Origin: Ptiloglossa arizonensis
Lineage: Eukaryota; Arthropoda; Insecta; Hymenoptera; Colletidae
Assembly: GCF_051014685.1 (NCBI RefSeq)
Contig: NC_135050.1
Location: 2,046,001 to 2,110,000 of the forward strand
DNA length: 64,000 nucleotides
Direction of reading: 5' to 3'
This document shows positions 32,201 to 42,566 of the stretch, one piece after another. The position numbers were made by a program, and so were the translations under genes. The number at the start of each line of letters is the position of its first letter. The stretch's first letter is position 1. Below the pieces are notes generated by a model. That model ran no database searches and was not told the DNA's origin. It saw only the letters and a program-made list of their open reading frames with translations.

Positions 32201-34657
32201 GAAACGAAGAAAGAAACGGAGAATCGGAGAAATAAATGGAGAAACGAAGAAATAAACCGAGAAACGGCGAAAGAAACGGAGAAACGAACAAAGAAACGGA
32301 GAAACGAACAAAGAAACGGAGAAACGAACAAAGAAACGGAGAAACGAACAAAGAAACGGAGAAACGAACAAAGAAACGGAGAAACGAAGAAATAAACGGA
32401 GAAACGAAGAAAGAAACGAAGAAAGAAACGGAAAAACGAAGAAAGAAACGGAGAAACGAAGAAAGAAACGGAGAAACGAAGAAAGAAACGGACAATCGGA
32501 GAAATAAATGGAGAAACGAAGAAATAAACCGAGAAACGGAGAAAAGAACAAAAAAACGGGGAAACGAAGAAAGAAACGGAGAAACGAACAAAGAAACGGA
32601 GAAACGAACAAAGAAACGGAGAAACGAACAAAGAAACGGAGAAACGAGGAAGGAAACGGAGAAACGGAGAAATAAATGGAGAAACGAAGAACTAAACGGA
32701 GAAACGAACAAAGAAATGGAGAAACGAAGAAAGAAATGGAGAAATAAATGGAGAAACGAAGAAATAAACGGAGAAACGAACAAAGAAACGGAGAAACGAA
32801 GAAAGAAACGGAGAAACGAAGAAATAATCCGAGAAACGGAGAAAGAAACGGAGAAACGAAGAAAGAAACGGAGAAACGAAGATAGAAACGGTGAAACGAA
32901 CAAAGAAACGGAGAAAAGAGCAAAGAAACGGAGAAACGAACAAAGAAACGGAGAAACGAACAAAGAAACGTTTCTCCGTTTCTCCGTTTCTCGGTTTCCC
33001 CGTTTCTCCGTTTCTCGGTTTCTCCGTTTCTCGGTTTCTCCGTTTCTCTGTTTCTCGGTTTCTCCGATTCTCGGTTTCTCCGTTTCTCCGTTTCTCGGTT
33101 TCTCCGTTTCTCCGTTTCACGGTTTCTCCGTTTCTCCGTTTCTCGGTTTCTCCGTTTCTCTGTTTCTCCGTTTCTCCGTTTCTCGGTTTCTCCGATTCTC
33201 GGTTTCTCCGTTTCTCCGTTTCTCGGTTTCTCCGTTTCTCCGTTTCTCGGTTTCTCCGTTTCTCCGTTTCTCGGTTTTTCCGTTTTTCCGTTTCTCGGTT
33301 TTTCCGTTTCTCCGTCTCTCGGTTTCTCCGTTTCTCGGTTTCTCCGTTTCTCCGTTTCTTGGTTTTTCCGTTTCTCCGTTTCTCCGTTTCACCGTTTTTT
33401 GTTCGTTTCTCCATTTATTTCTCCGATTCTCCGTTTCTTTCTTCGTTTCTCCGTTTCTTTCTTCGTTTCTTCGTTTCTTTCTTTGTTTCTCCGTTTCTTT
33501 CATCGTTTCTCCGTTTCTTTCTTCGTTCCTCCGTTTCTTTCTTCGATTTTCCGTTTATTTCTTCGTTTCTCCATTTATTTCTCCGTTTCTCCGTTTCTTT
33601 GTTCGTTTCTCCGTTTCTTTGTTCCTTTCTCCGTTTCTTTGGACGTTTCTCCGTTTCTTTGGACGTTTCTCCGTTTCTTCGTTTCTTTGTTCGTTTCTCC
33701 GTTTCTTCCGTCGTTTCTCCATTTCTTTCTTCGTTTCTCCGTTTCTTTGTTCGTTTCTCCGTTTCTTTCCTCGTTTCTCCGCTTCTTCCTTCGTTTCTTC
33801 GTTTCTTTCTTCGTTTCTCCGTTTCTTTCTTCGTTTCTCCGTTTGTTTCATCGTTTCTCCATTTATTTCTCCGTTTCTCCGTTTCTTTCTTCGTTTCTCC
33901 GTTTCTTTCTTCGTTTCTCCGTTTCTCCATTTATTTCTTCGTTTTTCCATTTATTTCTCCGTTTCTCCGTTTCTTCCATCGTTTCTCCGTTGCTTTGTTC
34001 GTTTCTCCATTTCTTTGTTCGTTTCCCCATTTATTTCTCCGTTTCGCCGTTTCTTTCTTCGTTTCTCCGTTTCTTTGTTCGTTTCTCCGTTTCTTTGTTC
34101 GTTTCTCCGTTTCTTTGTTCGTTTCTTCGATTCTTTGTTCGTTTCTCCGTTTCTTTCGTCGTTTCTCCATGTCTTTCTTCGTTTCTCCGTTTCTTTGTTC
34201 GTTTCTCCGTTTGTTTCCTCGTTTCTCCGTTTCTTTCTTCGTTTCTTCGTTTCTTTCTTCGTTTCTCCGTTTCTTTCTTCGTTTCTCCGTTTGTTTCATC
34301 GTTTCTCCATTTATTTCTCCGTTTCTCCGTTTCTTTCCTCGTTTCTCCGTTTCTTTCTTCGTCGTCTGTTTATTTCTTCGTTTCTCCATTTATTTCTTCG
34401 TTTCTCCATTTATTTCTCCGTTTCTCCGTTTCTTTCTTCGTTTCTACGTTTCTTTCTTCGATTCTCCGTTTATTTCTTCGTTTCTCCATTTATTTCTTCG
34501 TTTCTCTGTTTCTTTCTTCGTTTCTCCGTTTCTTTCTTCGTTTCTCCGTTTCTTTCTTCGTTTCTCCGTTTCTTCCTTCGTTCCTTCGTTTCTCCGATTC
34601 TCCGTTTCTCCGTTTCTCCGTTTCTTCCTTTCTCCGTTTCTCCGTTTCTCCGTTTCG
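29300..34657. repeat. Array B: 5.4-kb short tandem repeat with strand switch
   Basis: The purine-rich plus strand (GAAACGGA with GAAACGAAGAAA or GAAACGAACAAA, 20-bp period) fills 29300-32970. At 32970/32971, in GAAACGTTTC, the array flips and the pyrimidine strand continues to 34657. Recurrent GAAATAAATGGAGAAACGAA blocks punctuate it. A 240-bp higher-order duplication lies at 31681-32139. Confidence 0.95.
31681..32139. repeat. 240-bp higher-order tandem duplication in array B
   Basis: 31681-31920 and 31921-32139 are the same by eye through rare variants such as AACTTA, AATCGG and GAGGAGAGAAACGG, and differ first near 32128. Shared rare variants mean a recent unequal exchange. Confidence 0.85.
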
Positions 34658-34872
34658 ATTAAATGATTATAATAGTTATAATTTGTATTATAAATCATTT
34701 GAGCTATAGTTAAATTATACACTAATACTCTAAATACATATTTAATATATTTTTTAATCTCTTTAGCCTCCAGAGGAATTTTACTTATACTATTTACTGT
34801 ATATAATAATTTACACGGAATCGGAAATAAATCTAATTATTTATTTATAATAATTATTTTTTATTCACTTAT
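34658..34872 (+). pseudogene. ND2: ND2(+) fragment after array B
   Basis: A 215-bp copy with the same start (array edge, CGATTAAATGATTATAATAG) and same end (TTCACTTAT) as the fragment after array A. Confidence 0.8.
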
Positions 34873-35653
34873 TTTACCAAAAATTTCGATTCTTCATGTA
34901 TTAATCAAATGTTAAATTGATATATCTCATAGACAATTATTACTTTCCGTGTCTTAAAACTTTAAGCAACATCTCTTTACCTTGAAGTTCGATCAAAATC
35001 AATTGCTAGAGGCGAATCGATCATGTTTAATGCATAAATAAGATGCACATTGTTCGATCAATATAGGGAACATGCGTAAATGTTAATAACAATCGCTGAA
35101 ATGAACAAACATTCACTGAAACCGTTCGCCTTCGCAGACTTCGCAATATCTTGACATTTATTTATCATAATTATTAACAACCGTCGTTGGACCGTAGATT
35201 AAACAATTTTTGACAATGTTTCGGTATAAAAAGCCATCAGTTTCTTGAAATATTTGGTTAGATCGAACAAATACGATCGAAGAAGCCGTGGGATAAAATA
35301 AATGAATATTTCTCTACATATCGGAATTATAGTTTCTATGTATGCAAATATATTCTGTACCCGCAATTACAAATCCCTGTACCGTGGTAATTACATGGGT
35401 TTCCATCTATTGGAGAAAGGGTTAAACTACACTTAAGGGGTGAAAACACCTGGCGGAGAAACGCTCAAGTTTGTCGAGGAATTGTTCTAATTTCCACAAA
35501 TAGATGGCGCGACAAGTTCAATTTACCGACATTAGAGATAAGTATTTCCATTTGTATGATATTCCCCACCGTGCGATAAAATAAATAAATACTTTTGTAC
35601 AAACTTTTGAATGTTTCATCTTTCGAATAAATATAAAATTAAACCTTCCACGG
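34873..35653. repeat. Spacer satellite between arrays B and C
   Basis: 781 bp holding one copy of the spacer unit and its tail, including CGGAGAAACG near 35454 and the inverted CCATCTATT / AATAGATGG pair. Nothing coding is seen. Confidence 0.85.
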
Positions 35654-36381
35654 TAAATTTTATTCTTGAATTTATTAATGTTTCTGGGACGATTTATTTT
35701 CGTATAAAGAGTGCTATAGGTGGGAAATTTGTGTACATAATAATTATTGAGTAAAAAATAATTTTTCTTTTATTAGAGGTTCATGTATTAAATAAGGAAG
35801 AAGAGTTAATCTTTATTATTTTAAATATAAAAATTAAAATTAAAGAAATTATTGAATATAAAATGAAGTATGTAAAAAATGTATTTTTGTTAATTATTAA
35901 TAAAATAACTATAATAGATGTTTGTATAACAGATGAATATCCTATAATTATTATGATTGATTTTTTTGTATAAGCAAATGATAGGGGCAATAATTACATT
36001 AATTAGGCAAATAAAATAATTTTCATTATTAAATTTTAATATGAGTTCTATAATAATTATGGGGATTAATTTTATTAACGTTATTATGCAGAATAGATTA
36101 ATTCAATTTCATGAATAAATTAAAGAAATGAATCGAACATTTAAAGAGTACATCCCAATTTTTAAGATAAGTGAAAAAAAAGTAATTATTATAAATAAAT
36201 AATTAGATTTATTTCCGATTCTGTGTAAATTATTATATATAGTAAATAGTATAAATAAAATTCTTCTGGAGGCTAAAGAGATTAAAAAATATATTAAATA
36301 TGTATTTAGAGTATTAGTGTCTAATTTAACTATAGATCAAATGATTTATAATAGAAATTATAAATATTATAATCATTTAAT
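35654..36381 (-). pseudogene. ND2: ND2(-) fragment before array C
   Basis: 728 bp, with the same two edges as the copy before array B and only scattered base differences. The frame is broken in both standard and mitochondrial code. Confidence 0.85.
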
Positions 36382-39300
36382 CGAAACGGAGAAACGGAGA
36401 AACGGAGAAACGATGAAACGAAGGAAGACACGGAGAAACGAAGAAAGAAACGGAGAAATAAAGAAAGAAACGAAGAAACGAAGGAAGAAACGGAGAAACG
36501 AAGAAATAAACCGAGAAACGGAGAAAGAAACGGAGAAGCGAAGAAAGAAACAGAGAAACGAACAAAGAAACGCACAAACGAAGAATGAAACGGAGAAAGG
36601 AAGAAATAAACGGAGAAACGAAGAAAGAAACGGAGAAACGTTTCTCCGTTTCTCCGTTTCTCGGTTTCTCCGTTTCTCGGTTTCTCCGTTTCTCGGTTTC
36701 TCCGTTTCTCCGTTTCTCCGTTTCTCCGTTTCTCCGTTTCTCGGTTTCTCCGATTCTCGCTCTCTCCGTTTCTCCGTTTCTCGGTTTCTCGGTTTCTCCG
36801 TTTCTCGGTTTCTCCGATTCTCCGTTTCTCGGTTTATCCGTTTCTCCGTTTCTCCGTTTCTCCGTTTCTCCGTTTCTCCGTTTTTTGTTCGTTTCTCCAT
36901 TTATTTCTCCGATTCTCCGTTTCTTTCTTCGTTTATCCGTTTCTTTCTTCGTTTCTACGTTTCTTTCTTTGCTTCTCCGTTTCTTTCATCGTTTCTCCGT
37001 TTCTTTCTTCGTTTCTCTGTTTCTTTCTTCGTTTCTCCGTTTATTTCTTCGTTTCTCCATTTATTTCTTCGTTTTTCCATTTATTTCTCCGTTTCTCCGT
37101 TTCTTTCTTCGTTTCTCTGTTTCTTTGTTCGTTTCTCCATTTCTTTGTTCGTTTCCCCATTTATTTCCCCGTTTCGCCGTTTCTTTCTTCGTTTCTCCGT
37201 TTCTTTGTTCCTTTCTCCGTTTCTTTGTTCGCTTCTCCGTTTCTTTGTTCGTTTCTTCGTTTCTTTGTTCGTTTCTCCGTTTCTTTCGTCGTTTCTCCAT
37301 TTCTTTCTTCGTTTCTCCGTTTCTTTGTTCATTTCTCCGTTTCTTCCCTCGTTTCTCCGTTTCTTTCTTCGTTTCTTCGTTTCTTTCTTCGTTTCTCCGT
37401 TTCTTTCTTCGTTTCTCCGTTTGTTTCATCGTTTCTCCATTTATTTCTCCGTTTCTCCGTTTCTTTCTTCGTTTCTCCGTTGCTTTCTTCGTTTCTCCGT
37501 TTATTTCTTCGTTTCTCCATTTATTTCATCGTTTCTCTGTTTCTTTCTTCGTTTCTCCGTTTCTTTCTCCGTTTCTCCGTTTCTATCTTCGTATCTCCGT
37601 TTCTTCCTTCGTTTCTTCGTTTCTCCGTTTCTCCGTTTCTCCGTTTCTCCGTTTCTCCGTTTCTCCGTTTCCCGGTTTCTCTGTTTCTCCGATTCTCCGT
37701 TTCTCCGTTTCTCGTTTTCTCCATTTCTCCTTTTCTCCGGTTCTCCGTTTCTCGGTGTCTCCGTTTCTCCGTTTCTCGGTTTCTCGGTTTCTCGGTTTCT
37801 CCGTTTCTCGGTTTCTCGGTTTCTCCGTTTCTCCGTTTCTCCGTTTCTCCGTTTCTCCGTTTCTCCGTTTCTCCGCTTGTCGGTTTCCCCGTTTCTCCCT
37901 TTCTCGGTTTCTCCGTTTCTCGGTTTCTCCGTTTCTCGGTTTCTCCGTTTCTCCGATTCTCGGTTTCTCCGTTTCTCCGTTTCCCGGTTTCTCTGTTTCT
38001 CCATTTCTCCGTTCCTCGTTTTCTCCATTTCTCCTTTTCTCCGTTTCTCCGTTTCTCGGTGTCTCCGTCTCTCCGTTTCTCGGTTTCTCGGTTTCTCCGT
38101 TTCTCCGTTTCTCCGTTTCTCGGTTTCCCCGTTTCTCCGTTTCTCGGTTTCTCCGATTCTCCGTTTCTCCGTTTCTTGGATTCTCCGTTTCTCCGTTTCT
38201 TTCTTCGTTTCTCCATTTCTTTGTTCGTTTCCCCATTTACTTCTCCGTTTCGCCGTTTCTTTCTTCGTTTCTCCGTTTCTTTGTTCGTTTCTCCGTTTCT
38301 TTGTTCGTTTCTTCGTTTCTTTGTTCGTTTCTCCGTTTCTTTTGTCGTTTCTCCATTTCTTTCTTCGTTTCTCCGTTTCATTCTTCGTTTCTCCGTTTCT
38401 TTCTTCGTTTCTCCGTTTATTTCTTCGTTTCTCCATTTATTTCTTCGTTTTTCCATTTATTTCTCCGTTTCTCCGTTTCTTTCTTCGTTTCTCCGTTTCT
38501 TTGTTCGTTTCTCCATTTCTTTGTTCGTTTCCCCATTTATTTCTCCGTTTCGCTGTTTCTTTCTTCGTTTCTCCGTTTCTTTGTTCCTTTCTCCGTTTCT
38601 TTGTTCGTTTCTCCGTTTCTTTGTTCGTTTCTTCGTTTCTTTGTTCGTTTCTCCGTTTCTTTCGTCGTTTCTCCATTTCTTTCTTCGTTTCCACATTTAT
38701 TTCTCCGTTTCGCCGTTTCTTTCTTCGTTTCTCCGTTTCTTTGTTCCTTCCTCCGTTTCTTTGTTCGTTTCTCCGTTTCTTTGTTCGTTTCTTCGTTTCT
38801 TTGTTCGTTTCTCCGTTTCTTTCGTCGTTTCTCCATTTCTTTCTTCGTTTCTCCGTTTCTTTGTTCATTTCTCCGTTTCTTCCCTCGTTTCTCCGTTTCT
38901 TTCTTCGTTTCTCCGTTTCTTTCTTCGTTTCTCCGTTTCTTTCTTCGTTTCTCCGTTTGTTTCAACGTTTCTCCATTTATTTCTCCGTTTCTCCGTTTCT
39001 TTCTTCGTTTCTCCGTTTCTTTGTTCGTTTCTCCGTTTCTTTCTTCGTTCCTCCGTTTCTTACTTCGATTCTCCGTTTATTTCTTCGTTTCTCCATTTAT
39101 TTCTCCGTTTCTCCGTTTCTTTGTTCGTTTCTCCGTTTCTTTGTTCATTTCTCCGTTTCTTTCTTCGTTTCTCCGTTTCTTTCTTCGTTTCTCCATTTCT
39201 TTCTTCGTTTCTCCGTTTCATTCTTCGTTTCTCCATTTATTTCTCCGCTGCTCCGTTTCTTTGTTCGTTTCTCCGTTTCTTCGTTCGTTTCTCCATTTAT

Positions 39301-40200
39301 TTCTCCGTGTCTTCGTTTCTTTGTTCGTTTCTCCGTTTCTTCGTTCGTTTCTCCGTTTCTTTCTTCGTTTCTTCATTTCTTTCTTCGTTTCTCCGTTTCT
39401 TTCTTCGTTTCTCCGATTGTTTCATCGTTTCTCCATTTATTTCTCCGTTTCTCCGTTTCTTTCTTCGTTTCTCCGTTTCTTTCTTCGTTTCTCCGTTTAT
39501 TTCTTCGTTTCTCCATTTATTTCTTCGTTTTTCCATTTATTTCTCCGTTTCTCCGTTTCTTTCTTCGTTTCTCCGTTTCTTTGTTCGTTTCTCCATTTTT
39601 TTGTTCGTTTCCACATTTATTTCTCCGTTTCGCCGTTTCTTTCTTCGTTTCTCCATTTCTTTGTTCCTTTCTCCGTTTCTTTGTTCGTTTCTTCGTTGCT
39701 TTGTTCGTTTCTCTGTTTCTTTCGTCGTTTCTCCATTTGTTTCTTCGTTTCTCCGTTTCTTTGTTCGTTTCTCCGTTTCTTTGTTCGTTTCTTCGTTTCT
39801 TTGTTCGTTTCTCCGTTTCTTTCGTCGTTTCTCCATTTCTTTGTTCGTTTCTCCGTTTCTTTGTTCGTTTCTCCGTTTCTATCCTCGTTTCTCCTTTTCT
39901 TTCTTCGTTTCTTCGTTTCTTTCTTCGTTTCTCCGTTTCTTTCTTCGTTTCTCCGTTTCTTGCATCGTTTCTCCATTTATTTCTCCGTTTCTCCGTCTCT
40001 TTCTTCGTTTCTCCGTTTCTTTCTTCGTTTCTCCGTTTCTGTCTTCGTTTCTCCTTTTCTTCCTTCGTTTCTTCGTTTCTCCGATTCTCCGTTTCTCCGT
40101 TTCTCCGATTCTCCGTTTCTCCGTTTCTCCGTTTCTCCGTTTCTCCGTTTCTCCGTTTCTCCGTTTCTCCGTTTCTCCGTTTCTCCGTTTCTCCGTTTCG
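36382..40200. repeat. Array C: 3.8-kb short tandem repeat with strand switch
   Basis: The purine half is short (36382-36640). The flip at 36640/36641 is again GAAACGTTTC, and pyrimidine sequence continues to 40200. Near 37610-38200 it contains 8-mer-rich stretches with rare variants (CTCGTTTTCTCCATTTCTCC, CTCGGTGTCTCCG) that recur in array D. Confidence 0.95.
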
Positions 40201-40415
40201 ATTAAGTGATTATAATAGATATAATTTCTATTATAAATCATTTGAGCTACAGTTAAATTATACACTAATACTCTAAATACATATTTAATATATTTTTTAC
40301 TCTCTTTAGCCTCCAGAAGAATTTTGTTTATACTATTTACTGTATATAATAATTTACACAGAATCGGAAATAAATCTAATTATTTATTTCTAATAATTAT
40401 TTTTTATTCACTTAT
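40201..40415 (+). pseudogene. ND2: ND2(+) fragment after array C
   Basis: 215 bp, with the same edges as the fragments after arrays A, B and D. Confidence 0.8.
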
Positions 40416-41195
40416 TTTACCAAAAATTTCGATTCTTTATGTATTAATCAAATGTTAAATTGATGTATCTCGTAGACAATTATTACTTTCCATGTTTTAA
40501 AACTTTAAGAAACATCTCTTTACTTTGAACTTCGATCAAAATCAATTGCTAGAGGCGAATCAATCATTTTTAATGCATAGATAAGATGCACATTGTTCGA
40601 TCAATGCAGGGAACATGCGTAAATGTTGATAGCAATCGCTGAAATGAACAAATATTCACCGAAACCATTCGCCCTCGAAGATTTCGCAATATCTTGACAT
40701 TTATTTATCATAATTATTAACAACCGTCGTTGGACCGTAGATTAAACAATTTTTGACAATGTTTCGGTATAAAATGCCATCAATTTCTTGAAATATTTGG
40801 TTAGATCGAACAAATACGATCGAAGAAGCCGTGGGATAATATAAATGGATATATCTCTACATATCGGAATTATAGTTTGTATGTATGCAAATACATTCTG
40901 AACCCGCAATTACAAATCCCTGTAACGTGGTAATTACATGGGTTGCCATCTATTGGAGAAAGGGTTAAACTACACTTAAGGGGTGAAAACACCTGGCGGA
41001 GAAACGCTCAAGTTTGCCGAGGAATTGTTCTAATTTCCACAAATAGATGGCGCGACAAGTACAATTTACCGACATTAGAGATAGTATTTCCATTTGTATG
41101 ATATTCCCTACCGTGCGATGAAATAAATAAATACTTTTGTACAAACTTTTGTATGTTTCATCTTTCGAATAAATGTTGAATTAAACCTTCCACGG
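40416..41195. repeat. Spacer satellite between arrays C and D
   Basis: 780 bp, one copy of the spacer unit with its tail; nearly the same length as the B-C spacer. CGGAGAAACG is at about 40996. Confidence 0.85.
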
Positions 41196-42566
41196 TAAAT
41201 TTTATTCTTGAATTTATTAATGTTTCTAGGACGATTTATTCCAGTATAAAGAGTGCTATAGGTGGGAAATTTGTGTACATAATAATTACTGAGTATAAAA
41301 TAATTTTTATTTTATTAGTGGTTAATATATTAAATAAGGAAGAAGAGTTAATCTTTATTATTTTAAATATAAAAATTAAAATTAAAGAAATTATTGAATA
41401 TAAAATGAAATATGTTAAAAATGTATTTTTGTTAATTATTAATAAAATAACATGAACAGAATGAATATCCTGTAATTATTATGATTGACTTTTTTGTTTA
41501 AGCAAATGATAGGGACAATAATTACATTAATTAGGCAAATAAAATAAATTTCATTATTAAATTTTAATATGAGTTCTATAATAATTATAGGGATTAATTT
41601 TATTAAAGTTATTATAAAGAATGGATTAATTCAATTTAATGAATAAATTAAAGAAATGAATCGAACATTCAAAGAGTACATCCCAATTTTTAAGATACGT
41701 GGAAAAAATTATTATTATAAATAAATTATTAGATTTATTTCCGATTCTGTGTCAATTATTATATATAGTAAATAGAATAAATAAAATTCTTCTGGAGGCT
41801 AAAGAGATTAAAAAATATATTAAATATGTATTTAGAGTATTAGTGTCTAATTTAACTATAGATCAAATGATTTATAATAGTGTAGTGTCGGATTTTCGGC
41901 GTCCGCTTAGGCTTGCTTCGAGCGTAGGCCTAAACAAGATAACGTGCGCGTATGGACTCGAGTTGAAGTAAACATTTAGCGCCGATCGGCTCGCTAGCTT
42001 TCCTGGAAGGCACGAGTATCCTTTACAAAGGGTCTTGTGCGACGACCGAGCGTGAGAATGCATGGGGATGAAAGGAAATACATGTGGTTCGGAGAAAGTG
42101 AAGAGTGTTTAGAAAAGACGGGTGATTGGGATGGCCGAGCGTGGCCGAATGTCTGAAGTGAGAGAGACTGAGGATTGGAATGAAAGAGAATGAATGGGAA
42201 TGACTATATAGAGCGCGAGAAGAACGTAGGAACACAGTATGATACAGTATGACAGAGTATGACAAAGTATGACGACGAGAGTATGTCCGAAGAGTGTGTC
42301 GCGGACGATATGACTAAAAAGACGATAAGACGAGACAACTAAAAGACGTATCCAGCGAAACTAACCACTGACACTACATCTAACACTACCATCATTGTAA
42401 TATATAATATTATTAAATATACTTTAATATACCACATCAGAGCAATAGTTATTTGGGGGCTCGTACGGGGATAAATCATTCAAAAGGATCTCTCCTCCAG
42501 AGATCCAAGTGATAAGAGGAGAGAACGAAACAACAATAGAAATTATAAATATTACAATCATTTAAT
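41196..42566 (-). pseudogene. ND2: ND2(-) fragment before array D, split by an LTR-like insertion
   Basis: The same ND2 segment as in the other spacers. It lacks 16 bp near 41449-41460 compared with its sisters and is interrupted at 41881-42535 by the LTR-like element. Removing the insertion and one ATAG copy restores the usual sequence. Confidence 0.85.
41881..42535 (+). mobile_element. LTR-like element, copy 2 (655 bp)
   Basis: The same element as at 23634, TG...CA ends, in the same orientation, flanked by ATAG (41877-41880 and 42536-42539). The empty-site sequence is known from four sister ND2 fragments, so both ends and the 4-bp target duplication are certain. The primer-binding-site-like TGGGGGCTCGTACGGGGAT and the hairpin plus purine tract are conserved. 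Confidence 0.8.

Noticed and set aside
29248..32963. Very long open frames (hundreds to more than 1200 codons) rich in FLRFSVSP, RNEERNGETKKETEKR and similar repeats
   Set aside because: They occur in all frames, overlap each other and track the strand of the array. The 8- and 12-base units lack stop codons, so open frames are automatic. No start context, unique domain or non-repetitive part supports coding. The same holds for arrays A and C-F.
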